Shown here: positions 10,224 through 22,074 of the stretch, piece by piece
Layout: the number at the start of each line of letters is the position of its first letter
Numbering within the stretch: position 1 is the stretch's first letter
Assembly (NCBI RefSeq): GCF_031755915.1
Contig: NC_083388.1
Span: forward strand, 15,202,501 to 15,266,500
DNA length: 64,000 nucleotides
Origin: Ziziphus jujuba
Lineage: Eukaryota; Streptophyta; Magnoliopsida; Rosales; Rhamnaceae
Reading direction: 5' to 3'
Translations under genes and position numbers: made by a program
Notes under the pieces: model-generated
Told to the model about the DNA's origin: nothing
Seen by the model: only the letters and a program-made list of their open reading frames with translations
Database searches by the model: none

Positions 10224-13200
10224 TTATATCTTGATTTTCAACGTTCTTCTCCGTGCATTTACAAATACAAGGAAGACAAAAAGGATTAAGAAAATGGTCA
10301 TTCCAAATGAAAGGACTTGCCAAAGCGTGAACTCATTTGATTTGTAGAAGAAGCTCTCCCATCTCTCCTGCAATTTAAATACATACAAAGGCATTAGTGG
10401 GTCACAATAAAAGTGTTGCTGGTTAGAAGAAAGTGAAACGATGACCCAGATAGGTGATGCCTAACTTAAAAATTATGACGTTCATGTCGAAATTATGTGC
10501 TGCAGATGAGTATGCACAAGAAAATATATTCAATGATCTGTACTCAAACATTCAATCTAACCAGACAGGGACAATAGTAGTAACGATAATGCAACATAAC
10601 GTTGCTAATGCTATATATTTATTTTTTTAATAGAAAATCATGCAGCCCGTTTTAAGGGATAGAACATAATAGAAGCATAGGCTATTACTTAGTTTCTCAC
10701 AGCAATTACTTAGTTTTCAACACCTACTTTTTTTAACAGCTATTAAGAGTTGGGGATGTGTGTAATTCACCAACTAAAATAGAAGCAGACACCATACAGA
10801 AAGAGTACTAAGACATCCTACCTAACAATGAAAAACATAAGCACAAGAAACAAATGTGGATGTGGGTAGTTTTCTGACAAAGAAATAAGACTTACTATGC
10901 TGCCAAAATTACGCATGGTTCGTCCATGTTGCTTTGCAAATATGTCTTGAGCATATTTATACAGCTCTACATCAAGGTGGTTAAGTGATCTTATCTGTTG
11001 GAGGACCGTTTCAGGAACCTGATGGCGAGCCTGTAAAATTTAAAAGGATTCAAAAGTAACAGTTAAAAGGAAAATCAGAGTCTACAATAAACTTGCAAAT
11101 CAATTAAAGCCAAGGTGTGATACAGCAAATTACAACACTGATGCAGCAACCGAAATTAAAATGCAGACAGTGGGCCAGGTGTGAAAAAGGGGAATAAGAT
11201 TTAAACTTTTGCAAACATGCCATAATAATCAATCCAAAAGCATATCCAATTTGAGTTTACAGAACGCTTGCACATAACAAGAAACATAGGTGTGAAAATG
11301 AAAAGCAGCATCTGCACATAAACTAACATCATTAAATATCAGGCAACATACTTAACCAACAAAAACAGGACATATAGTCGGAAAACATTATTAAGCATAA
11401 TGGATTATATATCAAGATAACAGAACAATCTAAATTCAATATCAAAACTTAAGGGGATCTTGACCTTGTGTTTTGGGGAATATCATGATGTTTTCAAACA
11501 AGTTTGAACGGAAAACAATGAATGCAGAAACTTGTTTCTTGATCAATTTACAACAAAAATTCTAACACCATGTCACATTTTGAAATGGAATGCCAACAGC
11601 TAAATTCTATGTTGACTTGAAATTTATTATCAATCCTAGGGAGGGAAGAATCACTCTCAATAATTGAATGCAGTAAAGACCATGGTCAAATGAATACAAG
11701 GATGTAAATGGATGCATATAAAGAAAGGGTGCAGGAACAGATTATCTAGCATAATGGCGAATTTCAATAAACTAGAATTTAGGTATACCTCTTTGGTGAA
11801 GTTTGCTGGCGCGATTCTCTTCAAAGAAGAGGTTCGCCTTCGACTTTGGGCCTTTCGTAAACTGGAAATGCAGACTTCGTAAGCATCCATTAGTTCTCCC
11901 ACAGTCATCTAGAATAGTAGTAGATACAGTCAACAGCCAGGTAGAGAAGCATGTTATATCTCAGTATGTTCAAGAGCAAAGATAGAGCATCATGTGGCTT
12001 ACATTTCCTTTTACTGCTTCAGCAATTTCAGTTGAAGCAATATCACTTGCCTTTTCATGTGAAGTGCTGTTCTGTCAGAGGCAAAGCACCATACAAAAGT
12101 TAGAAAAATGATCCTCAATCACCAAGCCTTACATTTACAATACTGGTCTTTGCTGATTACCTGATGACCATCATTATCAGGCTTGGAATCTGAAAAAGAG
12201 GAGCTCTGTTCTGTTACAGAAGAAGATAATTTGATAGAGTTAATATCATGGTTTAGTAAATAAACCCCACCAACAACAGTGACTAGAAAATATTGACATA
12301 TTTCTTAAAGGAGAAAAAGGAACTCAAAAAAGGCCAAAACGAAATGGTATATATAAAAAGCAACCTCCAGACACATACACATGCTCTTTGTTAAAGTAAA
12401 GGTTAGCAAACAGAAAAAATACATTTTCTTTCTATATGAAACAGGAAAATATATAGACACCACTCTAACCTAATTTGTTGTCAGCTGCACTCTCTGTGCT
12501 AGAATTTGATGCTCTGAGCTGGGAAATCACTTGGGAACCAACAACATTTGCAAACATGGTTGCTGATTCTCTATGTTCTTCAGTAAGACCAACATATAAC
12601 ATATCATCTAACCTCCTCTGCAAGATTACGAATCCCCATTGTGATCATTTGATGAAAAAGGAGATACCAAAGAAATCCTGTTACAAGTAGTTCACTAAAA
12701 CAGGAGGGACTGTGGGGGTGAAGGAATTATTCATATTACCTTTGCAACTCTAAGTACATGCTCACCGAGACCCTTGTACTTCTGCACACAATAGCGCACC
12801 GAATGTGATTCTTCAGTGTAGGAGTTGTTCGTGAGTCCTGCAACCTTTTTAAGGTAAATTGTCAGATGTTAGAGCTAGACACGGTATGCCATAAATATCA
12901 AGCAAAATTTATAAATACAGTGATTTATAGACCATCGAAGGAACCACAACTCCTTGTCCTTAGAATCTCCAATACAGTCCACAAGAATTTCATTCACAAC
13001 TCTCAACCATGACATCAAGCTAGTGATTAATTTTACTGCTGCTTCAGTGCTACCAAGACTAAACTTATCTATGCCAAGTTCTGCTTCTCTTTCTTCTAAT
13101 GCCTGCAGGGAGTCTATCTAAAAGACACCATATCACACACTAGACAGTGAGTAAAATATCCATCCGAGAATGAGGCATCACACTAGTTATTAATCATCTT

Positions 13201-16200
13201 TGGTGGTGCTGTCATAAATATTGTAAGATAAGAATGTTCTAGTTTCTTCCCAGTATCCATATAGTTTATGTTGCATACTCCTTTAGACCTCATTTCCTAT
13301 GATACCATATACTCATTCCTCCTTGCCCTAACGAACTCCAACTTATGTATACAAAATTTAATTCTCATTCCAGTATCATCTCTATCCTACTTACAATGTC
13401 CTTACACATCCATTGCATGACAAACATTTTTTTTTAGTTATTTTCATATGTTGAGAAAGACTTGCATCAATTGGTTTATATGGCTATAACAATCTTGTCA
13501 CTTACTAAAATGAGAGTATTATTTAGTCCCAGAGTCACATCTATTAAACCAGAGAACAAGGATGGAGCAACAAAAGATAAATATAGATTATTTTTTTTTT
13601 TTTTTTTTTAAAAATTCATGATGGACTGTGTACCTGAAAAGTTGCTCCATTATGAACAATGTCCAGAGAAATAGGGTCGTAAATATATTCATGTAGCGGC
13701 ATTACAATTTCCTCCATATTATAAGGATCACTGTGCATAATGTTATTCAAGCCCCTCAGCTTTCTAGCATCTCTCTGTCCACAAAAGACATACAAAGGGT
13801 AAGAATGAAACCACTCCAGGTCTGAATTAACAAAAAAAAAAAAAAAAAATACCAAGTCATATCAAATCTATGTTACACTTCCAATATTAGATCATGGAAC
13901 AAACTGCACATGACCAATCAGTAGATTTAGAAAAGCAATGCCAGGAGGAGAGAGAAAAGAAAGATTTAGAGGAGTACTCTTGGCTTGGTACCAGTAAGAT
14001 AAAATGCTTAACAAGATTTGCATACTTCCTTTAATTTTTTTCCTTTTCCTTTGCTTCTTTGATTCTCCCTATCGCTGTTTTTTATTTGCATATGGTGCAG
14101 GAGACTCAAAATTTTTTTTCTTTTAAGAAATTTAGATTTCAAAGTGTGGGTAAGACTCTGGGAATTACAATATAAACTGAAATTTCTTAAAGCTTAATTC
14201 TGTCTCAATATATTATTCTGGACTGGTTTTCGAACACCAATACTTCCACATTAGCTGGAAACATCTTTTGGAGCCAATATATGAATTTCTACTATCCATT
14301 GCAAAGATGCAAATGACAACCACAATTGAAATTAAGAGTTGATTATGGAATAGGACCAAAAGAAAACATACGCTTTTAGCTAACTACTCATAAACATTGC
14401 TTAGATTAACAGGGAAATGGTAACTCTACTATAAAACTATTGGTATTTGCAAAGCAGGAGAAAATAAATCTAGGAAGGTAGACAAAAAGGAAAATGCGTG
14501 GACTAATTTAGAATCAGAGCTTTGCTTGTTTAGGGAATGACTACTGGATTATTGCTTCTAAATATTATCAGGAGAACATAAGGTATTCTGATGACATTGC
14601 CTACTCTCCCACGTTCTAAAGTCAAGTAAGACTAAAAACAAGCGTTCCTATTCTTGCAAAATATGCATTTACGACATATAAGGCATTGCTTGCTCATAAA
14701 TTATACACTTGACATACATTCCTAATCTCCGAGGCTAGTTAGGAGGATAAAAACCTATATGTACACTTGACATACATTCCTAACCTCCTAGGAGGATAAA
14801 AACCTATACGGTTCCTTTGTCTCTATCAACTATAATTTAAACATCCATTCAACTAAAATCAATCTATCTCTTTAATGTCATTTATCAAGTAAAAAATATT
14901 CCACAACAAGTTTATAAACTGCAACAATCAAGATTACTCATGGATCCTTTTTGAAGTCACATAACAGAAAAAGAGAATATATGTGTATGTATAAATGCAT
15001 ATAAAAATAAACAAATAAATAATCCCAAAAGAAACATATAGTGCATCCAAAGGATGAAAAAAAAGGTACCCGAGTAAAAAGGTCTTCCCTCATCCATGGA
15101 ACCAAATACTTCCACGGCCAAATATCTAGTGTACTTACTCCATTTGTCTTAGCACGCAACCGCCCAGCCATTTGTGTTGCAGAAGTTAAGTTAGGATGCA
15201 CCAAAAACCTAGCAGCTACCTCCACTGAAAATTCATAAGTACTAAAAACACGGTCAACTGGATCCCTAAGTATTGTCACTACCGATGTTCTCTCATTGGG
15301 AAGTTTGGACATCATGCTATAGTCATCATGAGTAACCAACAACCTGCATTTTTGTTTGCTGCATAGGGTAAGAAGTTACAACTGATTAAGACTCCACTAC
15401 AAGTGTAAACGGAAAGAGCATAGAGTAAAATATGGTAGTAAGAGAAAATTATAATATCTAGACAGTTATGTTTAATTAAGTTGCGGTTGTCATGCATTCT
15501 CTGTAGTAAATTTACACACCACTGTACAAATAATTTGAGTATGGAATGAAATTGTAACCACAAAATTGATTTAATCTTCATATTGTAGATTTAAAGTTCA
15601 TAACCCAGCATACTCCATTTTGGACAGAATCTACCAATTCTTCGATTCCAATCAGCAAGAGGGATCTTGAACTAAGAAATAGGTTCTATAAGCTAAGAAG
15701 GGTATCTAGAGCAATTACAATGACTGGATCCATTGATATTACTAGGATACCAGATGCAATCACACATAAAATTGTATACTCGATTAAATTTAAAGCACTA
15801 AATTTACTCCTAATATCCTTTAACATTCAGAGATCATTTAGACAGGGATGCGTACTGAATAGCTATTCTACATTAGCACTAGGAAAGTGTGGAAATTAGA
15901 TCCCTCAAAAGTATTTTACTGTAAGTCAATACAATTTCCTAGAGGAATCTATGAGTTTTTGAAGCTTCTCATCTAAGTCGGAAAGCTTGAGCACCAACAA
16001 AGGATCAAGTGTTTGTTTGGCTTCTGGTACGCATTGAGCTAAATAGTTATGACAAGTTACAGAAAAGAAGACCTTATGTTCATTTATCTTCTTTTTGCTG
16101 TGTGATGCGTACAAAAAACAGCGAGTCCATTGAGCATTTATGCCTTCAGTGTGAGGTGGCTGTTAAATTTTGGTCTTGGTTGGCGGAGGAGGCTGGCTCT

Positions 16201-17669
16201 TTAAGGGTAAATCCTCAGTCTTGTTCAGCAATAATGATAAGTACATCTGAAGGTTCTAGAGGTAAAGAGCTTTGGATTTTTGTGTTATGTATGGACAATA
16301 TGGTTGGAAAAATTGTTAGGATCTTAAGGGGAATCAAGATGTGAGAATGTTATGGATCATGTCAAGTTTCAGACTCCTTTGTGGACATCCACGTCTAAAT
16401 AATTAAGGATATTCCAATTTCTTTAAATTTGTTGAACTGGAGGGATATGATGCAGTATGTTTGTCTAGTTTTTTACTGTATTTGAGATTTCTCTCATCCT
16501 CATGAATATTTGTAGTTTACTTTTTAGCTATATTTAAGGATTTCTCATCCTCATAACCATTCATTAATTATTTTTCTATCAATAAAGTAATGTTACCTAT
16601 ATAAAAATAAGCAATTCCAAATTCCTTTGTGCAGCAGAAAAGTTCTTTCTGGTAAAAGATCAAAATGATTTGAGATCAAGTAAACATATACATATTGAAA
16701 GAAATGGGAGTGGGAAGAATAAAATATTACCGTGGATCAAATCGCAGCTTATCATAAGATCGGGGGCATTCCAAAGAGCTAGAGTACAACTTTTTCAAGA
16801 AACTGCAAGTGCAAAATACAGCCAGAATCATACACGAGCTCAAACATCAACAATCTTAATGAAACTGTACTCTACAATACAAAATCTACCAATGAAAATA
16901 TGTTCGCCCTCCCGTTCTGGGGACATGGAGGAAAAACAGCAGATCCCCTAGAGTGTGTTTGTCTTCTTTGACTTCTTGTTTAAGAGAAGAAGATGCCCAT
17001 TTCTTGACAACTCTTTCACAATGCTGAAAATCATGCTTATCGGTAGAGGCATTCACTAATACAGATACTGGGAAAATGTAGAGAAAAAAACAAAACAAAT
17101 GAATAACAAGCTTAACAGTAGAATCCATGTAAAAAAGTAAATTACAACTTTTAGGTGCGCCCAACAATGAAAGTCATGCCAACAAAATATAAACCAATGC
17201 TCAACAATAACAACAACAAAAAACAAGAAGAAGGATAATAATAATAATAAAAACAAAAAACAAAAAACAAAAATCAGGTCTCTGGAACAACATTAATTAA
17301 GCTATAGCTTTTTGTAAAAGTTTAAGCTCTTGGAAAGGATCAAAGCTGTATATCATGCCACGAACAAACATATATTATAACTAGAAACGGCAAAATTCCA
17401 CTTAATAAGTTAACATCAGCATTAAGTTCATCTACAAAACCTAAACAGCAATATGTGCACTATAATATAACATTTGTATACACTAGCTGCCAAAAATAAC
17501 ATTCTACCAATAAAACCAAAAATTGAAATTCAAAAGAATAAAGTAACTACAGCCAAAAATGATATAATAAATAAGTGGAAACAAGCAAGCAAATGGGAAG
17601 TCAATTAGGCTGAGAAATACCCAATCCCAGAAGTAACAGCAACAGGAAGAATTTGAGAGTGGTATCCAT
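10224..17669 (-). CDS. TPST: Tyrosylprotein sulfotransferase (TPST), plant type
   Basis: Twelve coding exons: 17669-17621, 17067-16890, 16802-16731, 15358-15070, 13774-13634, 12844-12740, 12617-12470, 12210-12161, 12071-12003, 11908-11789, 11030-10896, 10367-10224. All junctions are GT/AG and phases close to 499 aa; the Arabidopsis enzyme is about 500. The enzyme moves sulfate from PAPS to tyrosines of secreted peptide precursors (PSK, PSY, RGF and CIF classes) in the Golgi. A signal peptide (MDTTLKFFLLLLLLGL) opens the protein. The PAPS 5'-phosphosulfate loop is HVPRTGGRTYFH (64-75), the 3'-phosphate motif RDPVDRVFSTYEF (131-143). DIWPWKYLVPWMREDLF is a hallmark of plant TPSTs. One transmembrane helix (about 470-489) precedes a basic tail, RRRTLKIKI, giving type I topology. 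The acceptor of exon 6 (AAAAAG) is weak but the only one that keeps frame. Confidence 0.96.
12895..13117 (-). other. Coding-like segment of unknown origin in TPST intron 5
   Basis: On the sense strand a frame of about 75 codons stays open. It begins just after a good acceptor (GTGTCTTTTAG) and reads SLQALEEREAELG, then STEAAVKLITSLMSWLRVV, then GDSKDKELWFLRW. Codon-like composition and a mixed hydrophobic/charged pattern make it protein-like. It is not part of known TPSTs as I remember them. It could be a captured exon, a pseudogene piece or an alternative exon. A GTAAAA donor inside it would give an in-phase 27-codon exon. I do not recognise the family. Confidence 0.4.
14704..14811. repeat. 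Tandem duplication in TPST intron 4
   Basis: Two adjacent copies, 14704-14761 and 14762-14811, start tacacttgacatacattcct and end aggaggataaaaacctata. The second is shorter by about 8 bases in the middle. Local tandem duplication in non-coding sequence. Confidence 0.8.
15985..16608 (+). mobile_element. 5'-truncated LINE fragment in TPST intron 3 (antisense to the gene)
   Basis: The plus strand encodes the zinc-binding C-terminus of a plant LINE reverse transcriptase (zf-RVT): VFVWLLVR, YDKLQKRRPYVHLS, CCVM, SIEHLCLQCEVAVKFWSWL. Residues fitting its CX2C...HLFLHC pattern are partly mutated. The frame breaks at 16344, but the expected tail continues as NWRDMM near 16437. Sequence then runs through aataaa-like bases to an A-rich end near 16605. 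Upstream RT and endonuclease are missing, as usual for truncated LINE insertions. No target duplication could be fixed. Confidence 0.8.
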
Positions 17670-18240
17670 ACACCCTTGTTCCTACTGAAAGCACCGCCGA
17701 GCCTACATGTTACAGTTTCGCATTCAGGAAAAATTATTAAAAATATATATATATATATATATATATATTTAAATTTTGCACTATTTAGATAAACAGTACA
17801 ATATAAGAATGAACGAAACAGAACCTTGTGCTTTTAAATATTGATCACAAGGTTTCCCACTTATAGATATGAGTATCTGTCATACACAAAAACTAGTCTC
17901 GTTTAATTTCCTTTCCAAAAGAAAAAAGAGAAACTGCTTAGAAGCCGTAATCAATAACAGAAGAAGGAGAAGAAGAACAAGAAGAGCACCGACTAACCAG
18001 AAATGAGAACGTATAAAGCTCTGATTATAAGGAGAATCAGAAAAGCAAACGAAGAGTGAAAATGTGAATGAAAGAGCAAGAAATTCAAAAAAAATAAATA
18101 AATAAATAGAGAATCGAAAACCAAATAAGAGAGAAAATGAAAGGAAGGGAAAATAAAGGGAACAAAATTCGATGGCCTACCTGTATCGATTATAGGGATC
18201 TCGTGCTCATAAATTTTCCCCACCTAGAAAAAAAAAAACC
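17670..18240 (-). promoter_or_regulatory. TPST 5' UTR and proximal promoter
   Basis: A GTGCTTTCAG acceptor lies near 17685-17694, just upstream of the ATG at 17669. A matching donor (ATCGATACAG followed by GTAGGC) sits at 18181/18180. Together they suggest a non-coding first exon at about 18181-18230 and a 5' UTR intron of about 0.5 kb. The intron carries an (AT)n tract at 17741-17767. This is inferred from splice-site sequence only. Confidence 0.4.
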
Positions 18241-18604
18241 ATGCTGGTAGTCTAGCAGACAAGCTTCGCGATCAATGAGGCCCACTCTCTTTACCTTTTC
18301 TCAGAATCTTCAGGATATATATATATATATATATATTATCCAAAGGTGGAACGGTGAACGTCCGTCCACCCCCACCTCCCTCTCAGCCTTCCTCTTTCTC
18401 CGTCACCAGCTCTTTTTTTTTTTTTTTTTTTTTCCTTTTCTATTTGGTCAATTTTCTGGGCAACCAAACAGCCCCAAAGGAATGAAGGATAGGCAAAGAT
18501 CGTGATTGTTATTCTAATTTATCGGGAAGGTGTCGGTTTCTCGTGATCTTATAAATTGTTTTGATTGGCTACTCTTGGGCGGCTTTGCACTATTTCCATG
18601 CGAG

Positions 18605-18648
<44 letters not shown>

Positions 18649-21600
18649 TCTCAGCGCCTCTCAAAAAACCCCACTAAACGGAGGAGCTTTTGTACGGCGG
18701 TAGCGCCAAGTCAGAGGGGGGATTTTTTTTTTTTTTTAACTTTTTAAAGTCAAATGGAAATGAAAATTTTTTTACATGTAAAAATGTAAATTTTATGAAA
18801 ATTTGTAGAGCTTTTAACATAGTTTTAAAATTTTTACATTTTAGTATTATCATAAATAATATATAGTCTATCGCATTTATACCAATTTGAGCTCTTTTCT
18901 TTTTGCTTCACCGTACCAATTTGAACTCTTTAAGCAGAATTCCACGCAATTTATGACAAAATCATGCTCTACAAGGTAATACAATAAAAGGAGATTTTTT
19001 TTGTTTCCTTATATGTAAATTTATTACTATTTCCTTGATTGTGACCTTAATGTTGACCCAAAAAAACAAAAAAAAAAAAGCATATGAACCTTATGCATTA
19101 TAGGTCCAATTAAAGTATATTTTATTTTAATAAATTAAAATCTACTTTAATGATAATTGAATTATATTAAAGATTAAAATTTAAAATTTTAAAAATAATT
19201 AAATATATATTTAATTACATACTAAAATTATATTTAAGAAAAATAATTCTATTGGAACGTCTCAACCTTTTAAATGATTTAAGAATTGAAAAAAAAATTT
19301 ATATTATATTTCATATTAACGACCTTGTTTGATTCTATCTTGTTTGATTCTGGTGTCATATATGTATATATATATATATATTCTTATATTATATTTATAA
19401 GATTGTTTAATGGTAAAATCACTGTAAATATACTAAGGTTTGGGGTTTAAATCTCAATATGGGTGAAATCATATTAAACATATAATATTTATAGTCTTTT
19501 CTGTTTTAGTAAATTATTATTGGTCATTTTAGTTAATAGTGAATTTACATGCATTCATTGGAACCATACAATCATTTAAGACTAATGTATTTTTTAAGTT
19601 CAAATTTTCATTTGTACTAAAAAATTTATGTTGCATACTTTATTATACACCATTTATTTTAGAAAATTTTTACATCAATTATTTTTAAATAATAGTATTT
19701 GTTACCATAAATGATCATTATCAGTGGATTCACATTGATGTATTAGTTATTAATTTTTTGCTTCTAAATTATTTATATTTTTTAAACTAAAACCTAAAAG
19801 GAAAATATATGGTTAAATGTAGCTAATTAATAAATATAATATTAGCAACATCAGCATGTATCTAATCACTAATGATAATAAATAATAATTTTTTATAATT
19901 TAATCCAACATAGTAGGCAAAATAATCAAAATTTGTCCTTAGAGAAACAATTTCAGTGGCAAAAAGTCACAGTTTTTTCTCATATGATGATCAAAATTTG
20001 AATTAATTTATTTTCAATATTTTTTTGTTTAAAAAAAAAATCCACAATGTTTCACAATGATTCCTGAATGGTTTTTCAAGTTATAACTTGTATAATTTTT
20101 CTTTTGAAAAAATAAATTTTTTATTTTACAAAATCAAAGATATATATATTCATAAAATATTTCTATTTCAGATAATAAAAGTATTTATAAAAATTAACCA
20201 AAAAAAATGTATTCATAAAATGAAGTAATTTTGATTTTCAAGTTACCACAATTTATCTACAAAAATATATTTTTTATTATAAATATTAAATAAACCATAT
20301 AATTTTTTTGGTAAATTTAAAAAAATCCAAATAATGGACGACACGCCATCGTTAATGGAACATAACCAAATAATGTTGGCACGATGCATTGTATCCCATC
20401 AAAATTAATGAGATATGCGCGGTCCACTTTATATGACAGTATATATATATATATATATATATTTATTTTTAAAAAAAGGAAAAAAAAAATAAAGAAAAAG
20501 GTGAGCTAGGGCGGTAGGGGCCAAGGGCTCGGGAACGGCGTGGATGGTGTTCGTGGCTGGGTTGGTGGAGCGGTCAGTTTTTATCAAATTCCAATGGCTC
20601 GTGTCCTGAGCTGAAAGGCCAAATGGTTGACCGAGACGTTGAAATTACAAAGAGTGCCAAATTGCCAAAATCTGTGTGGTCTGTGTTCTTTTGACATTCT
20701 TGATTGTGCGACACAGCGTATCCCTCATTAAGTGGCTCTTTGTTTTTTTTTTTTTTTTTTTAAATTAAAATATTTTTTAATAAGTTTTTTTGGGCCCACA
20801 TTACTACCAACAACCGTTTTATAATCCAATGCCACTTTATTGTCCCAAAAGTGGAGCCCACCTCCCCATCCACCTTTTAAAAAAAAAAAAAAAAAAAAGA
20901 TGGGAACATGTACTCCTACAGTACCATAAATCAGCTCCAGCCATCGTTCACCTTTTTAAAAAAAAAAACAAATGAAATAGTGGAATTTATTATTATTTTT
21001 CTGAATAATATTATTCCCATTCTATAAAGTTTTCTAAAATTATCTTTCTTTTCTTTTAGATTTTAAGAAAGTAATAATTATTACCACTTATTCCATTCAT
21101 ATTCTTTGTATTAATATCATTCATACTCATGTACGGTAGCTATATTAAATTTTCAGAATCTCAATCCCTAATTTTTTTTTTTTTTGGGATAAAAAGAATA
21201 TTAATTTGTGATAGACTTTGAGGATCTAAACGAAATACATAATTTAAAGTACATTTTAATTAATCTTTTTTATTTTATATTTTATCACACTTATTTTTAA
21301 TAGCATTTTAGAATAGAATAATTTTAGAATTATTAAAATATTTATTAAACAATATAGTAGATGATGTGATAATATATAATTGGTTTATTTTTTCTTAATT
21401 CATTTATCAATTTAAAGATTTTTTTATTATTATTTAGATTATATGAATATACCAATTAATAACATTTTAATATTTGTTATTGGATAAATAAATTTAATAA
21501 ACATTTTGATAATATAAAATTATTGTTTTAAGTAATCCTAAATATACCAAAAAGTTTATCAAATAAGTAGCTAAATGATGATAAAATTATATAATATATT

Positions 21601-22043
21601 TACCACTTAAACAATTCTTTCATACACATCTAGATTATATATATTTATCAATCAATAAGATAATGATACATTATATTTGCTATATCATTTGATTAACTTT
21701 TGCACTCTTATTTGTCAAAAAGTGCATATAAGAAGTGGTTAATATTTGATTATATACAATTTAAAAAAAAAAACACATTTTGATATTTTAAGTAAAGTAT
21801 TGGATAATTTTTTTTATCCTATAAAATTTATTTGAAAAGTATCAAACTTTATTATTTTTAAAAAATATATTATTTATTACTATAAGTGAATAGCCACTAT
21901 TAAAATTTACCATATAAAATATCACCATTATCAATATAACAAATAATAAAAATCTTTTTAAAAACACTAGAGTGCTTATTATCATTACTACTATTACTAT
22001 CATTATTATTATTATAAAAAGATTTACCAACCACTCCACCACG

Positions 22044-22074
<31 letters not shown>

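Noticed and set aside
15041..15238. 65-aa plus frame
   Set aside because: Antisense shadow of TPST exon 4.
15926..16114. 62-aa minus frame ending LSDLDEKLQKLIDSSRKLY
   Set aside because: Overlaps and partly mirrors the LINE fragment; no splice or domain support, though the tail looks protein-like.
16670..16951. 93-aa plus frame
   Set aside because: Antisense to TPST exons 2 and 3.
18565..18747. 60-aa plus frame with (SL)n and some basic residues
   Set aside because: Mostly a translated CT microsatellite; no support for a mitochondrial targeting protein.
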